From CAZNXJ01 sp964577115 (GTDB lineage Bacteria > Planctomycetota > Planctomycetia > Pirellulales > Pirellulaceae), in NCBI GenBank assembly GCA_964577115.1, contig CAZNXJ010000060.1, forward strand, positions 1 through 10,681: 10,681 bases of DNA, read 5' to 3'. Under the pieces are notes generated by a model. The model saw only the letters and a program-made list of their open reading frames with translations, made no database searches and was not told the origin of the DNA. Numbering within the stretch: position 1 is the first letter of the stretch; every line of letters starts with the position of its first letter. Position numbers and translations under genes: made by a program. Below, piece after piece: positions 1-7,400 of this stretch.

Positions 1-207
1 AGGCCGCCGCGTTGCGGCAGGCCGGTTGGTGCGGGGATTGGCGGGAATGGCGCTGCGCGGATGAATCCTCGAAGCGCAGGGCCCCGGTGTGATCGCGAGT
101 GGACGAAAATCGCGCCGCCCCTTCTCTTTACTGGTACGATGGTAAGAGAGCGAATCGAAGAAGGTTTCCCGAAGAGTTGAGTCGGGATGTGCCGATTCTA
201 GGAGTCG
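1..207. other. Left-edge region with no assignable gene
   Basis: No complete gene is supported here. One + strand frame is open from the window edge to a TGA at 90-92 and has high GC at its third codon positions, so it could be the last 29 codons of a gene that starts outside the window. Its residues (including GWCGDWREW) match nothing I recognise. A second + frame closes at 62-64 and is less convincing. The stretch from about 93 to 207 would then be the leader of the secreted-protein gene. I see no good -35/-10 pair in it. Confidence 0.2.
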
Positions 208-214
208 AAAGGAG
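208..214 (+). promoter_or_regulatory. Ribosome binding site AAAGGAG deciding the ATG at 223
   Basis: AAAGGAG ends 8 bases before the ATG at 223. A GTG at 214-216, in the same frame, overlaps this site and so cannot use it. The ATG at 223 is therefore the better start and gives a clean signal peptide. Confidence 0.6.
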
Positions 215-222
215 TGCGAAGC

Positions 223-624
223 ATGGCGAGAAATCAAGCTCGGTGGATCGGCGTACTGGCTGCGATCGCGCTGGCTGCCGCCGCGGGCCACGCGGAGGCG
301 CAGATTCCTCGCTACGAATCGCCCTCGGGGCCCACGCTCAGCCCCTACCTGAACTACTTTCGTAACGACTACGGGGCCCTGAACCCGTACTACAACTTCA
401 TCCGCCCCCAGCGCAACCTCGAAAGCGCGCTCTATAACCTCAACATGGCGGAACGAGCGAACCAGGCCGAGCTGCGCCGACTCCAGCAAGGGCTGCTCGC
501 CCCGAGCGACGCGGCCGCGACCGGTATTCGGGGCACCTACATGAACTACTCGCACTACTACCCCGGCCTCCAGCAGCCGTCGGCACCCCGGCGATCGCCC
601 GCTCAGTTCGGCCGGCGCCGCTAA
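223..624 (+). CDS. Small secreted tyrosine-rich protein of unknown function
   Basis: A 133-residue protein. Residues 1-26 form a signal peptide: a basic N-terminus (MARNQAR), an Ala/Leu/Ile-rich core and a likely signal peptidase I site after AEA, leaving a mature protein that starts with Gln27. The mature part is about 107 residues with 11 tyrosines. It contains a block at about 40-63 (SPYLNYFR, then NPYYNFIRPQ), a short charged helix at about 65-90 (ALYNLNMAERANQAELRRLQ) and a basic tail ending QFGRRR. From memory, short secreted planctomycete proteins carry a similar SPYLN...NYY..VRPQ block; I cannot verify this, and no function is known to me. The start is set by the ribosome binding site at 208-214. 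The next gene, an export lipoprotein, lies 224 bases downstream on the same strand, so an envelope role is plausible but only inferred. The coding call is firm; the function is unknown. Confidence 0.8.
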   Translation: MARNQARWIGVLAAIALAAAAGHAEAQIPRYESPSGPTLSPYLNYFRNDYGALNPYYNFIRPQRNLESALYNLNMAERANQAELRRLQQGLLAPSDAAATGIRGTYMNYSHYYPGLQQPSAPRRSPAQFGRRR

Positions 625-848
625 CACCACACGCCGCCGGTACCTCGCCGCACCGCCAACGCTTTCACCCCTCCGCACCCGCGCGCAACGCATCCCCCGC
701 GCTGCGCCCCTTCTCTATTTCCGCGCTGGAAATCTGTACCAATCAATCCAGAAATTTTGGTTGTAACGATGAAGCCCTTCAGGCCGATGATGGGGTAGTG
801 ATTAGCCGCCCATATCTCGGCTGCCGGTGAAGTTGCTCCTCGCAAAGG

Positions 849-1937
849 ATGGCGAGACTCGTCATGAAATGCCGATTTCTTCAAGCTGTTTGCCTGCTGG
901 TTGGCTGTTCGTTGAGTGCCGCCACCGGGTGCCAGACGCTGAGCCCGCATTTCGCGTCGAATCCCCATCACGTGCCGCCGCCGATCACTCCGCACATGCC
1001 CCGCGAACTGCAAATGGTCGCGCTGCCCACGTACGTGATCGAGCCGCCTGACATCCTTTCGATCGAAGCCATTCACATCGTCCCCCGAGCGCCCTACGAA
1101 CTGCGCACGGGCGATATCCTCTCGATCCAGGCCCAAGGCACCTTGCCCGACGCCCCGATCGCCGGCACCTACCCGGTTGAACCCGGCGGGCTCGTGAACC
1201 TCGGCCTCCCCTATGGGGCCGTCAAAGTCGCCGGGATGACCACCGAACAAGCCCAAGCCGAGATCACTCGGCAATTGGAACAATTGCTGCGCGAACCCCA
1301 CGTGTCGGTGTCGCTGCTCCAGATCTCCGGCCTCCAGCAGATTGCCGGCGAGCACCTCGTCGGCCCCGATGGCACCGTGACGCTCGGCAGCTACGGCAGC
1401 GTCTCCGTCGTCGGCCTGACGCTCGAACAAGCCAAGTTCACGATCGAACAATTTCTCTCCCAATACCTCGAAGACCCCGTCATCGCCGTCGACGTGTACG
1501 CCTACAACAGCAAGGTCTATTACGTCGTAATGCAAGGAGCAGGGCTCGGTGATAGCGTTGTCCGCTTCCCCATTACTGGCAAGGAAACCGTGCTCGACGC
1601 CATCGCCAACGTCAACGGACTTACCAGCCTCTCGTCGAAACGCATCTGGATCGCGCGGCCAACGCACGACATGTCGGAGGTGCAGGTCCTGCCCGTCGAT
1701 TGGAACGCGATCACGGCCAGCGGAGCGCCCACGACGAACTACCAGCTCATGCCCAACGACCGCGTCTTCATCGCCGAAGATCAATGGGTGGCCTTCGATA
1801 CGCGAATTGGCAAGCTGACCGCGCCGTTCGAACGGCTCATGGGCTTCGCACTGCTCGGCCAAGGCACCGCCGCCCGCTACTCGGGTAAGGTCCTCCAGAA
1901 CGGCCGTAACCTCGGCGGCGGTGGCTTCGGCTTCTAA
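849..1937 (+). CDS. Polysaccharide biosynthesis/export lipoprotein, Wza/KpsD family
   Basis: A 362-residue protein of the outer-membrane polysaccharide export family, whose members form the channel through which capsule or exopolysaccharide leaves the cell. A signal sequence is followed by lipobox-like ATGC with Cys28 as the likely lipidated residue; LVGC with Cys20 is an alternative. The export-domain signature appears twice close together: YVIEPPDILSI at 62-72 and YELRTGDILSI at 83-93. Two beta-domain copies follow at about 108-157 and 169-216, each running [VG]-x-P-x-G-x-V-x-L-G, then V.G.T.EQA and a closing strand. An SLBB-like segment at about 220-310 ends at MPNDRVFI. The C-terminal segment FERLMGFALLGQG (327-339) could be the amphipathic membrane-spanning helix seen in Wza. 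An in-frame stop at 828-830 limits the start to the ATG at 849 or at 864. AAAGG touches the first and is 15 bases from the second, so the start is uncertain by five codons. No tyrosine kinase or Wzx/Wzy gene is in the window. Confidence 0.9.
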   Translation: MARLVMKCRFLQAVCLLVGCSLSAATGCQTLSPHFASNPHHVPPPITPHMPRELQMVALPTYVIEPPDILSIEAIHIVPRAPYELRTGDILSIQAQGTLPDAPIAGTYPVEPGGLVNLGLPYGAVKVAGMTTEQAQAEITRQLEQLLREPHVSVSLLQISGLQQIAGEHLVGPDGTVTLGSYGSVSVVGLTLEQAKFTIEQFLSQYLEDPVIAVDVYAYNSKVYYVVMQGAGLGDSVVRFPITGKETVLDAIANVNGLTSLSSKRIWIARPTHDMSEVQVLPVDWNAITASGAPTTNYQLMPNDRVFIAEDQWVAFDTRIGKLTAPFERLMGFALLGQGTAARYSGKVLQNGRNLGGGGFGF

Positions 1938-1946
1938 CCCACCGCC
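1917..1946 (+). terminator. GC-rich hairpin over the stop of the export gene
   Basis: GGCGGTGG at 1917-1924 pairs perfectly with CCACCGCC at 1939-1946 around a 14-base loop that contains most of the stop codon region. No T-run follows, so this is not a classical intrinsic terminator. It could be a weak terminator or an RNA 3'-end stabiliser, or simply a by-product of the Gly-rich C-terminus. Confidence 0.25.
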
Positions 1947-1952
1947 CCTCCC

Positions 1953-1979
1953 CCATACGTATCATTCGTGTCATTCGTG
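1953..1979 (+). repeat. Three 9-bp tandem units with a CATTCGTG core
   Basis: Three consecutive 9-base units: CCATACGTA (1953-1961), TCATTCGTG (1962-1970) and TCATTCGTG (1971-1979). The last two are identical. They lie 15 bases behind the stop of the export gene, in non-coding DNA. Similar units occur at 2059-2076 and at 8737-8766. Confidence 0.7.
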
Positions 1980-2002
1980 GTTCCCTCTGACTCCGCACCA
2001 CT

Positions 2003-2031
2003 TTGACAACCCTGCACCCATGACGTAGTCA
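2003..2031 (+). promoter_or_regulatory. Candidate promoter with a dyad over the -10 position
   Basis: A perfect TTGACA (2003-2008) is followed after 17 bases by TAGTCA (2026-2031), a poor -10 box with only its first two bases matching the consensus. The -10 region lies in the dyad ATGAC-GTA-GTCAT (2020-2032), which could bind a dimeric regulator. Transcription from here would begin near 2038 and serve the 43-residue gene at 2109. The spacing is ideal but the -10 is weak. Confidence 0.3.
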
Positions 2032-2058
2032 TCCCTACAGGCTTCGGGAATCCAAGCA

Positions 2059-2076
2059 ACGTTCGTGTCGTTCGCC
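2059..2076 (+). repeat. Degenerate second copy of the CGTTCGTG repeat
   Basis: ACGTTCGTG (2059-2067) and TCGTTCGCC (2068-2076) form a two-unit array. Its first 16 bases match 13 of 16 with 1962-1977, in the same orientation and 97 bases downstream. The two arrays therefore bracket the candidate promoter as direct repeats. Confidence 0.5.
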
Positions 2077-2108
2077 CCGAACCTGCGAACCAGGTATGCG
2101 GAAGCGTC

Positions 2109-2240
2109 ATGGCCGAACAGAAACCCGTGCCGCGTTCGACGGATCCCCGCGAGCGGCTGTTGCGGTGGATCGTCAAAAACGAAATTCTGCGCAAGTCCGA
2201 AAACCAGCGCAAGCTGCTGGAACTGCGCCGAGCGAAATAG
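2109..2240 (+). CDS. Small basic protein, 43 residues, unknown function
   Basis: An ATG at 2109 opens a 43-codon frame that ends in TAG at 2238-2240. The protein begins MAEQKPVPRSTDPRERLL and continues with W20-I-V-K-N-E, then ends LLELRRAK. It is highly charged and basic. Residues from about 13 onward should form one long amphipathic helix, with hydrophobic positions at Leu17, Leu18, Trp20, Ile21, Val22, Ile26, Leu27, Leu37 and Leu38. Most codons end in G or C, which fits the neighbouring genes and argues for real coding. GGAAG at 2100-2104 is a weak ribosome binding site only 4 bases from the ATG. A candidate promoter lies about 80 bases upstream, and the next gene starts 96 bases downstream on the same strand. 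I do not recognise the family. A helix of this kind could be a small protein-binding factor, but the sequence does not show which partner. Confidence 0.6.
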   Translation: MAEQKPVPRSTDPRERLLRWIVKNEILRKSENQRKLLELRRAK

Positions 2241-2281
2241 CCCGGAATCGATCGCTCGAAGCGCCACCTGCCGCCCTCATG

Positions 2282-2307
2282 TGGTAAAGTTGCCATAACG
2301 TTGGCAA
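2282..2307 (+). promoter_or_regulatory. Extended -10 promoter with overlapping operator-like dyad
   Basis: TGG-TAAAGT at 2282-2290 resembles an extended -10 element (TGn plus a 4-of-6 match to TATAAT), without a visible -35. The dyad TTGCCA-TAACGT-TGGCAA at 2290-2307 has perfect 6-base arms. It begins on the last base of the -10 and covers the expected start point near 2297. That arrangement suits repression by a dimeric regulator of the gene at 2337. The dyad is directly visible; the promoter and repressor reading is inference. Confidence 0.4.
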
Positions 2308-2322
2308 TTGTCAGGGCAACCC

Positions 2323-2327
2323 GAGGG
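2323..2327 (+). promoter_or_regulatory. Ribosome binding site GAGGG deciding the ATG at 2337
   Basis: GAGGG ends 9 bases before the ATG at 2337. An in-frame GTT-region start further up (frame open from about 2301) has no such site, and it would lie inside the dyad at 2290-2307. Confidence 0.45.
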
Positions 2328-2336
2328 CGATCCATC

Positions 2337-2708
2337 ATGAACACCACGACCGCACCACGCCACGTCTTGCTGCGTCTCACGCCCGACGACGCGCAGCAGC
2401 TGGGGCGGCTCATCGCCTACGTCCGCAGCGAATTGCCCGACACCCGGGTCGCTGCGGGATGGAAAGAAGACGTCGACGAGCTACTCGAAGATGTGCTCGA
2501 CGCGTGGTTCCTCGCCCAATGGGATGGCGGCGATGTGCACTGCGATCTGCTCGGCGATCGCCTGACGCTGTTCGCCGAACTGCTCACGCTCGCCGCGAAC
2601 ACCGAATTCGAACCACTCGCCACCCAGCTCGCTCAGCAGCTCGACAACGGTGCGTCCAGCGTTCCCGTTACGGCTCGACAGCCCATAGCTGCCGATAGTG
2701 CTCCGTGA
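2337..2708 (+). CDS. Acidic cytosolic protein of unknown function, 123 residues
   Basis: A 123-residue protein that begins MNTTTAPRHVLLRLTPDDAQQL. It has no signal peptide or membrane segment and should be cytosolic and mostly helical. Residues 40-62 are rich in acidic and aromatic residues (KEDVDELLEDVLDAWFLAQW). A second helical block around 70-105 (LLGDRLTLFAELLTLAAN and beyond) precedes a disordered Ala/Pro-rich tail. The start rests on GAGGG at 2323-2327, and the dyad at 2290-2307 suggests regulated expression. The last 41 bases overlap the convergent membrane-protein gene, with no terminator between them. I do not recognise the family. It could be a small adaptor or regulator, but no DNA-binding motif is evident. 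Confidence 0.75.
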   Translation: MNTTTAPRHVLLRLTPDDAQQLGRLIAYVRSELPDTRVAAGWKEDVDELLEDVLDAWFLAQWDGGDVHCDLLGDRLTLFAELLTLAANTEFEPLATQLAQQLDNGASSVPVTARQPIAADSAP

Positions 2709-4467
2709 TGCGCTGATCGATCTCCGCTTCCATCGCGCGCAGCACCTCTTCGGTTCCGCCCGGAGCCAGAGTTTGCAGATCAAGCTCGTTGAGCGACTCC
2801 TGCAATCCGTCGATAGGCGGCAGCAACCCAGTGACCTGCCACTCGAAGCTCGCCAGCCGTTCCTGCACGCGCGGAGCCCCATCGACGCTCGTCGCGAACC
2901 GCGCAAACCGCACGCCCGCTCGGCTAGCCATCAAATCGGGAAACGAAAAGCCGCTCCCCTCCGGATCCACGTCCGAAAACTCCTTCAGTAGCGCGGCCGT
3001 GTCGCTCACGCGGTCGCTCGTCAGCACCGCAAGCGCGGCGCTAATCCAAAAGTGCTGCACCAAGTCCACTCGGCCATACTCGGAGACTCGGCCGAGCTTC
3101 CGACGGAGATATCGCAGTCGCTCCCGATCGTCGTCGGGAATGCCAACTGCGAGCGATAGATGCTCGTGGCCGCACATCAAAGCCATCGCCATGATCGCCG
3201 CTTCATTTTCCCGAGCGGCATCGCCCTGCTGCGAGCGATCGTGCGCGAGGCCGAAGACGTTCTGCACGATCGCCGCATGCCGAGTGTCACCGCGGGGGAG
3301 TTGGTCAAGCGTCGCGTACACGTGCTTGGCATATTCGAGCACATGGTCGGCGTCGACGTTTACCGAGCCGAAGCGTGAACGGACCAGCTGCACGAGATCC
3401 TCGCGTACGTACTGTGCATCCATTTCGACGAACAACGAACCGCTCGAAACGTCGCACTGGTGCATGGCATCGAGCAGCTTTTGGCCTTCGGGATCTTCTG
3501 CCACCAGCCGCAGCAGCTCGTTCGCATACCACGTCGCCACGCCATCCGGAACTGGCAAGTTCCCCAGCCACAATCCGCGAATATCGAAGCGCAACCGCCC
3601 CTGCTCGACAACCGGCATGATCTCGCAGCGCAGCGGGACGTACCGGCGGCCCTGAAGAGGCAGGGAAACGAGCGTCTTCACGAGCACCGTGTCGCTGTTA
3701 ATCGTGATATGCGCTTGATGCGGAAAGCCCATCGCAACGAGCGCCGCATTCACCACCGTTGTTAACTCGGACTCGCGCAGCTCCCAGCTGATGCGTTCCT
3801 CTTCGTGCCGCGTTGTTTCCTTGAGGAACTGGACCAGCCGATGCGAACCTTCGGGTTCGGGCACATAGCCCGCCGGGCGATCCGCCGAGCCTCCCAGACA
3901 CATGCAGAAGTAGCCGCAAGCGAACATCCACACGGGGATGCTCGCCATGGCCAGCCCGTAAATAGCTCGAGCCGGCCGCGGACAGCTCCGAGGGCAAAGC
4001 CAAGCCAGGATCGCGCCGGCGAGCGCCGATAGCGACGCGGAAGCAAACAGCAACGATCGCTCGGAATCGTCGCCTCCCGCGCCCGCGGCCAGCCCCACGG
4101 CGACGGCGAAAACGAAGGCGAGGAGAAACGGGCGCCGAGTGCGATGGGAGTCGAATGGGCGGAGGAAGATAACGAGCGCCGCGAGGAAGCTAACGACCGT
4201 CGGGATCACCGCTCGCGCAAGATACAACCCCGCCGGCTCCCAGATCTCATCCCGCCCCATCACCCGGAGACGGATCGGTTCGGGAACCAGCCACGCCCGC
4301 GTCGCCAAGGTGATCAGCAGTAAGGCGACCGCACCGGCGACGATTCGGAGCACGTCGCCCCGAGCGGACTTCCAGTAACCGGTATGCGCGCGAGCGTGAC
4401 GGCCGGCAACGGGCTCGTCGTGCTCGCCGGGCTCCGCCACGCGCCGGGCGTCGTCGCTGCGATCCAT
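2668..4467 (-). CDS. Five-helix membrane protein with large soluble C-terminal part, unknown function
   Basis: A 599-residue protein, last in the - strand operon. After a polar 38-residue N-terminus there are five likely membrane helices at about 39-61, 84-102, 113-131, 138-157 and 168-191. The last is Cys/Met-rich (MFACGYFCMC). The soluble rest has two visible parts. Residues 225-320 start with an ELTTVVNAAL helix, continue with alternating strands around DTVLVKTLVSLPL and reach LWLGNLPVPDGV; this layout recalls YpmS/DUF2140-like lipid-binding folds, but only loosely. Residues 380-530 are helical and carry VQHFWISAALAVL (470-482), then GSGFSFPDL (504-512) and RAGVRFARFA (516-525). I recall similar HF..SA and GSGFSF.DL motifs in bacterial proteins of unknown function but cannot name the family. 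The ATG at 4467 lies 28 bases past the TPR stop. AAGGAG at 4486-4491 is 18 bases away, rather far, so the start is uncertain. A start at 4551 would overlap the TPR gene by 56 bases. Confidence 0.75.
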   Translation of the reverse strand: MDRSDDARRVAEPGEHDEPVAGRHARAHTGYWKSARGDVLRIVAGAVALLLITLATRAWLVPEPIRLRVMGRDEIWEPAGLYLARAVIPTVVSFLAALVIFLRPFDSHRTRRPFLLAFVFAVAVGLAAGAGGDDSERSLLFASASLSALAGAILAWLCPRSCPRPARAIYGLAMASIPVWMFACGYFCMCLGGSADRPAGYVPEPEGSHRLVQFLKETTRHEEERISWELRESELTTVVNAALVAMGFPHQAHITINSDTVLVKTLVSLPLQGRRYVPLRCEIMPVVEQGRLRFDIRGLWLGNLPVPDGVATWYANELLRLVAEDPEGQKLLDAMHQCDVSSGSLFVEMDAQYVREDLVQLVRSRFGSVNVDADHVLEYAKHVYATLDQLPRGDTRHAAIVQNVFGLAHDRSQQGDAARENEAAIMAMALMCGHEHLSLAVGIPDDDRERLRYLRRKLGRVSEYGRVDLVQHFWISAALAVLTSDRVSDTAALLKEFSDVDPEGSGFSFPDLMASRAGVRFARFATSVDGAPRVQERLASFEWQVTGLLPPIDGLQESLNELDLQTLAPGGTEEVLRAMEAEIDQRITEHYRQLWAVEP

Positions 4468-4495
4468 TGCGCGATTCGTAGTTCGCTCCTTCGCA

Positions 4496-7400
4496 TTACG
4501 AGGCAAAAAGCTGGGCCAGTTGATCGTAGGCGTCGCGTTCAAGTGGGCCAATCATGTCGGCATGCAGGCCCCGCTCCTTCGCTCGGCCCCATGTCGAAAC
4601 GGCTTCACTGAACTGCTGGTTCGCCTGGTAGGCAAGCGTCAGACGGAATAAGTAGAGTGGATCATCGCCCGCCTGAGCAACCGCTTGTTCCATGTCGCGA
4701 ACCGCTTCGGCCGATTTGCCCATTGCCAGATAGACCGTGGCACGCGTGTCGAGCAGCTCCGAGGAAGGACCGTGGATTTCCAATGCGAGATTGATCATCC
4801 GCAGCGCGGTGGGCAGGTCGCGCCGCTGGAGAGCCAGGATAACGGCCGAGTTGTTGAGCGCTACGATGTTGTCGGGCGCCATCGCCAGGACCCGCTCGTA
4901 GTACGCCAGCGCGTCATCGTAGCGCTGCCAGGTATGGCAGGTCGTTGCCATCGTCAGCAGCACCCCCGATGCCTCGGGATACTTCTCGACGAGCTGTTGT
5001 AACAACGTATCGACCGTTCGCTGGCGGCCGGGATCATTCCCCGCCGCTGTAACCACGGCGGGCAACGCCGGCAGCAGCCGCTCGACCGGCACCGCCGGCC
5101 AGGCGCGTTCCAAGATCGCCATCGCTTCGTCGAACTTCTGCTGACGTGCCAAGAAGCCCACGAGCGCCAATTGTCCCTCTGGATTTTCCAAAGCCCACTC
5201 GCGGTAGAGCGCGTCGGCCGCGCCGATAAACTTCGTCGCCGCTTCCAGCAACTGCGCGTCGCGCATCTGCTTGGCATACGTTTCGAACCGCAATGCCACG
5301 CGCACCGCCACTTCCCAGTCCGCCCCGGCCGTCGTCGCAGCCTCGCGCAGTAGAGCAATCGCGTCGTCCGCGCGCGGCGGCTGCGAAGCGACGAGCAACC
5401 GAGCACGCAGGTCGTATGTATCCATGCTTTGCGGCGCCAGCTCGGCGAGCCGATCGATCCACAACGCGGCTTCGGAGATTTCGCTGCGGTCGAGCAGCAC
5501 TCGAGCGTAGTAGGCCACGTAGCGGGGGAACTCGGAGGTATCGTGCGAACGAGCCAGAAGCTCGCGCATCTGCTGGACGAACGCCGAATACTGGTCGTCG
5601 GCCAGGTAGAGCTTCGCGAGCAAGAGCCGCTCTTCGAGCGCGGCCGCATGCGCCGCTCCGGTCAGCTCGCGCAGGATCTTAATGGCCCGAGCCCGCTCGG
5701 CCTTGCCTCCCAGCGACGCCAGTACATACGCCAGCGCCTGGCGATCCTCGGTAGAACCCGGAGTCGCCGCGAGGTTTTGTTCGACCATCTGCCGAGCGGC
5801 CAGGCGGCTGCGGTAATCGCCGTTTTCGGCATGCAGCAGTGCGAGTGCTCGGCGGGCCCACGCGCGGTCGGCACGGCTCGCGTCACTGGTGTTTTGAGCG
5901 AGCTTCGTGAGCAGCGGAGTCGCGCGCGAAGCTTGCCGGTTCCGCAAATAAAACTCGCACGCCGCTCGCTGCGCGGCCGGCTCTTCGGGGTGACTGGCCA
6001 GGTAGCGATCGATCTGCTCCTGAGCTTGATCAATGTCGCCCACCAGTTCATAGCACTTAGCAAGCGCGGGTGGTGCCTTGTCCGCATCGATGGCCGCCTG
6101 CGCTTCGCCGATCGCCTTCCGCGCATCATCCGCGCGATTCGTACGCGCATAGAATTGCACCAACGCAATCCATCCGGCCGGTTCGGCAGGCGCCAACCGA
6201 GTCGCTCGGCGAAAGGCCCGTTCCGCCTGCTCGAAGCGTTCAGTCACGGTGAGCACATAGCCGAGCCACACGTAATCGCGTACGTCGGTCGAGTCCCGAG
6301 CGACCGTCGCGGCCAGCTCCAGAGCACGCCGATGTTCGTCAAGTTCCATCGAGATCATGGACGCGAGTCGGCCGAGCTCTGGGGCGCCGGCCAGTTGCTG
6401 CTGCTGCAATTGGCGAATTAGCCGATCTGCCTCGCGATACTGGCCGCGCTGATAGAGCACCTGCGCCACGTTGCGAATGATGCCCGGGTCGCGATCCCCC
6501 AGCTCGATCGCGCGCAGGTACTCGCGAATCGCCGCATCCTGATTTCCTTCAAGCTCCTCGACGATGGCCATCAGCGCCGGGATGCGCGACCAATTGGGAC
6601 GCTGGCGCCGCGCATGCGAGAGATGCACGCGCGCATCGCTGAGCCGCTCGAGCTCGCCCTTCTTCGCCCGAATCACCAAGTACGCGGCCCTAGAAAAATG
6701 CCACAAAGGCCCGGAGCCTTCGAGACGCTTAATGTCGTCCAGGATGCCGCGCATGGCTTGGTCGTCGCCTTGGCGCAGAGCGATCTCCAGCCGTAGGCGC
6801 AGCAGTCGCACATCGCCCGGCGCCCGCGCGGCCGCCCGCGTGGCCAGGTTCTGGGCATGTGCGTAATCGTCGTGCTGAAACGCCGCGACCGCCAGTTCGC
6901 TCAGCAGCCGCCGCTCGTCCGATTCAGAAAATCGCTCGCTGGCCGCCGCCCACGCGTCCCACTGTTCGCCGAGCGTATCGGGCGATTGCCGAACAGCCAG
7001 GCGCATGGCGGCCAGGCGCCCGGTCACGGTATCGCCGTACTGCTGGCGATGCTGTTCGAGACGCCGCTGCGCGTCCTCCAGCTCCCCTGCCTGGAGCGCG
7101 AAATTGAAGGCAGCCCCCCACACGGTCTCATCGTCCGGAAAACGCTCCGTGGCCGCCGCCAGCTCTCGTTCGGCCGACTCGCGTTCGCCCTTACCCAGCG
7201 CCACTTCGACGCGCAGAATCGCGGCCGCGGAGTCGTCAGGCAGCCGGTCGGCGAGCATGGCGAGCACCTGTTCAACAGCGGGCCAATCGCGCCGAGCGGG
7301 TTCGCGCTGGAGGTTGTCGAGCACCATGAGGCTCGCAAGCTCGCGCAGCGCACTGGCCGGTGCGCTGGGCAGCCGGACAAGCTGCTGGTATTCGGCGATG

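Noticed and set aside
264..600. GCGATCGC octamers (seen near 265, 590 and 2526)
   Set aside because: Three scattered copies inside coding sequence are too few to suggest a HIP1-like genome signal, and CGATCG is common in GC-rich planctomycete-like DNA.
621..1862. Long - strand open frame opposite the export gene
   Set aside because: It mirrors the export lipoprotein in a GC-rich genome, has no recognisable domain, and its low-complexity Gly/Asp/Arg composition is typical of antisense frames.
1934..2413. - strand open frame across the gap between the export gene and the 123-residue gene
   Set aside because: Its apparent repeat NDTNDT is only the translation of the 9-base CATTCGTG units, and it runs antisense through the 43-residue gene.
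5429..6421. Long + strand open frames inside the TPR gene (also 6857-7870 and 7892-8629)
   Set aside because: All lie opposite one continuous TPR frame with clear repeat periodicity. They are shadows caused by strong third-position GC.
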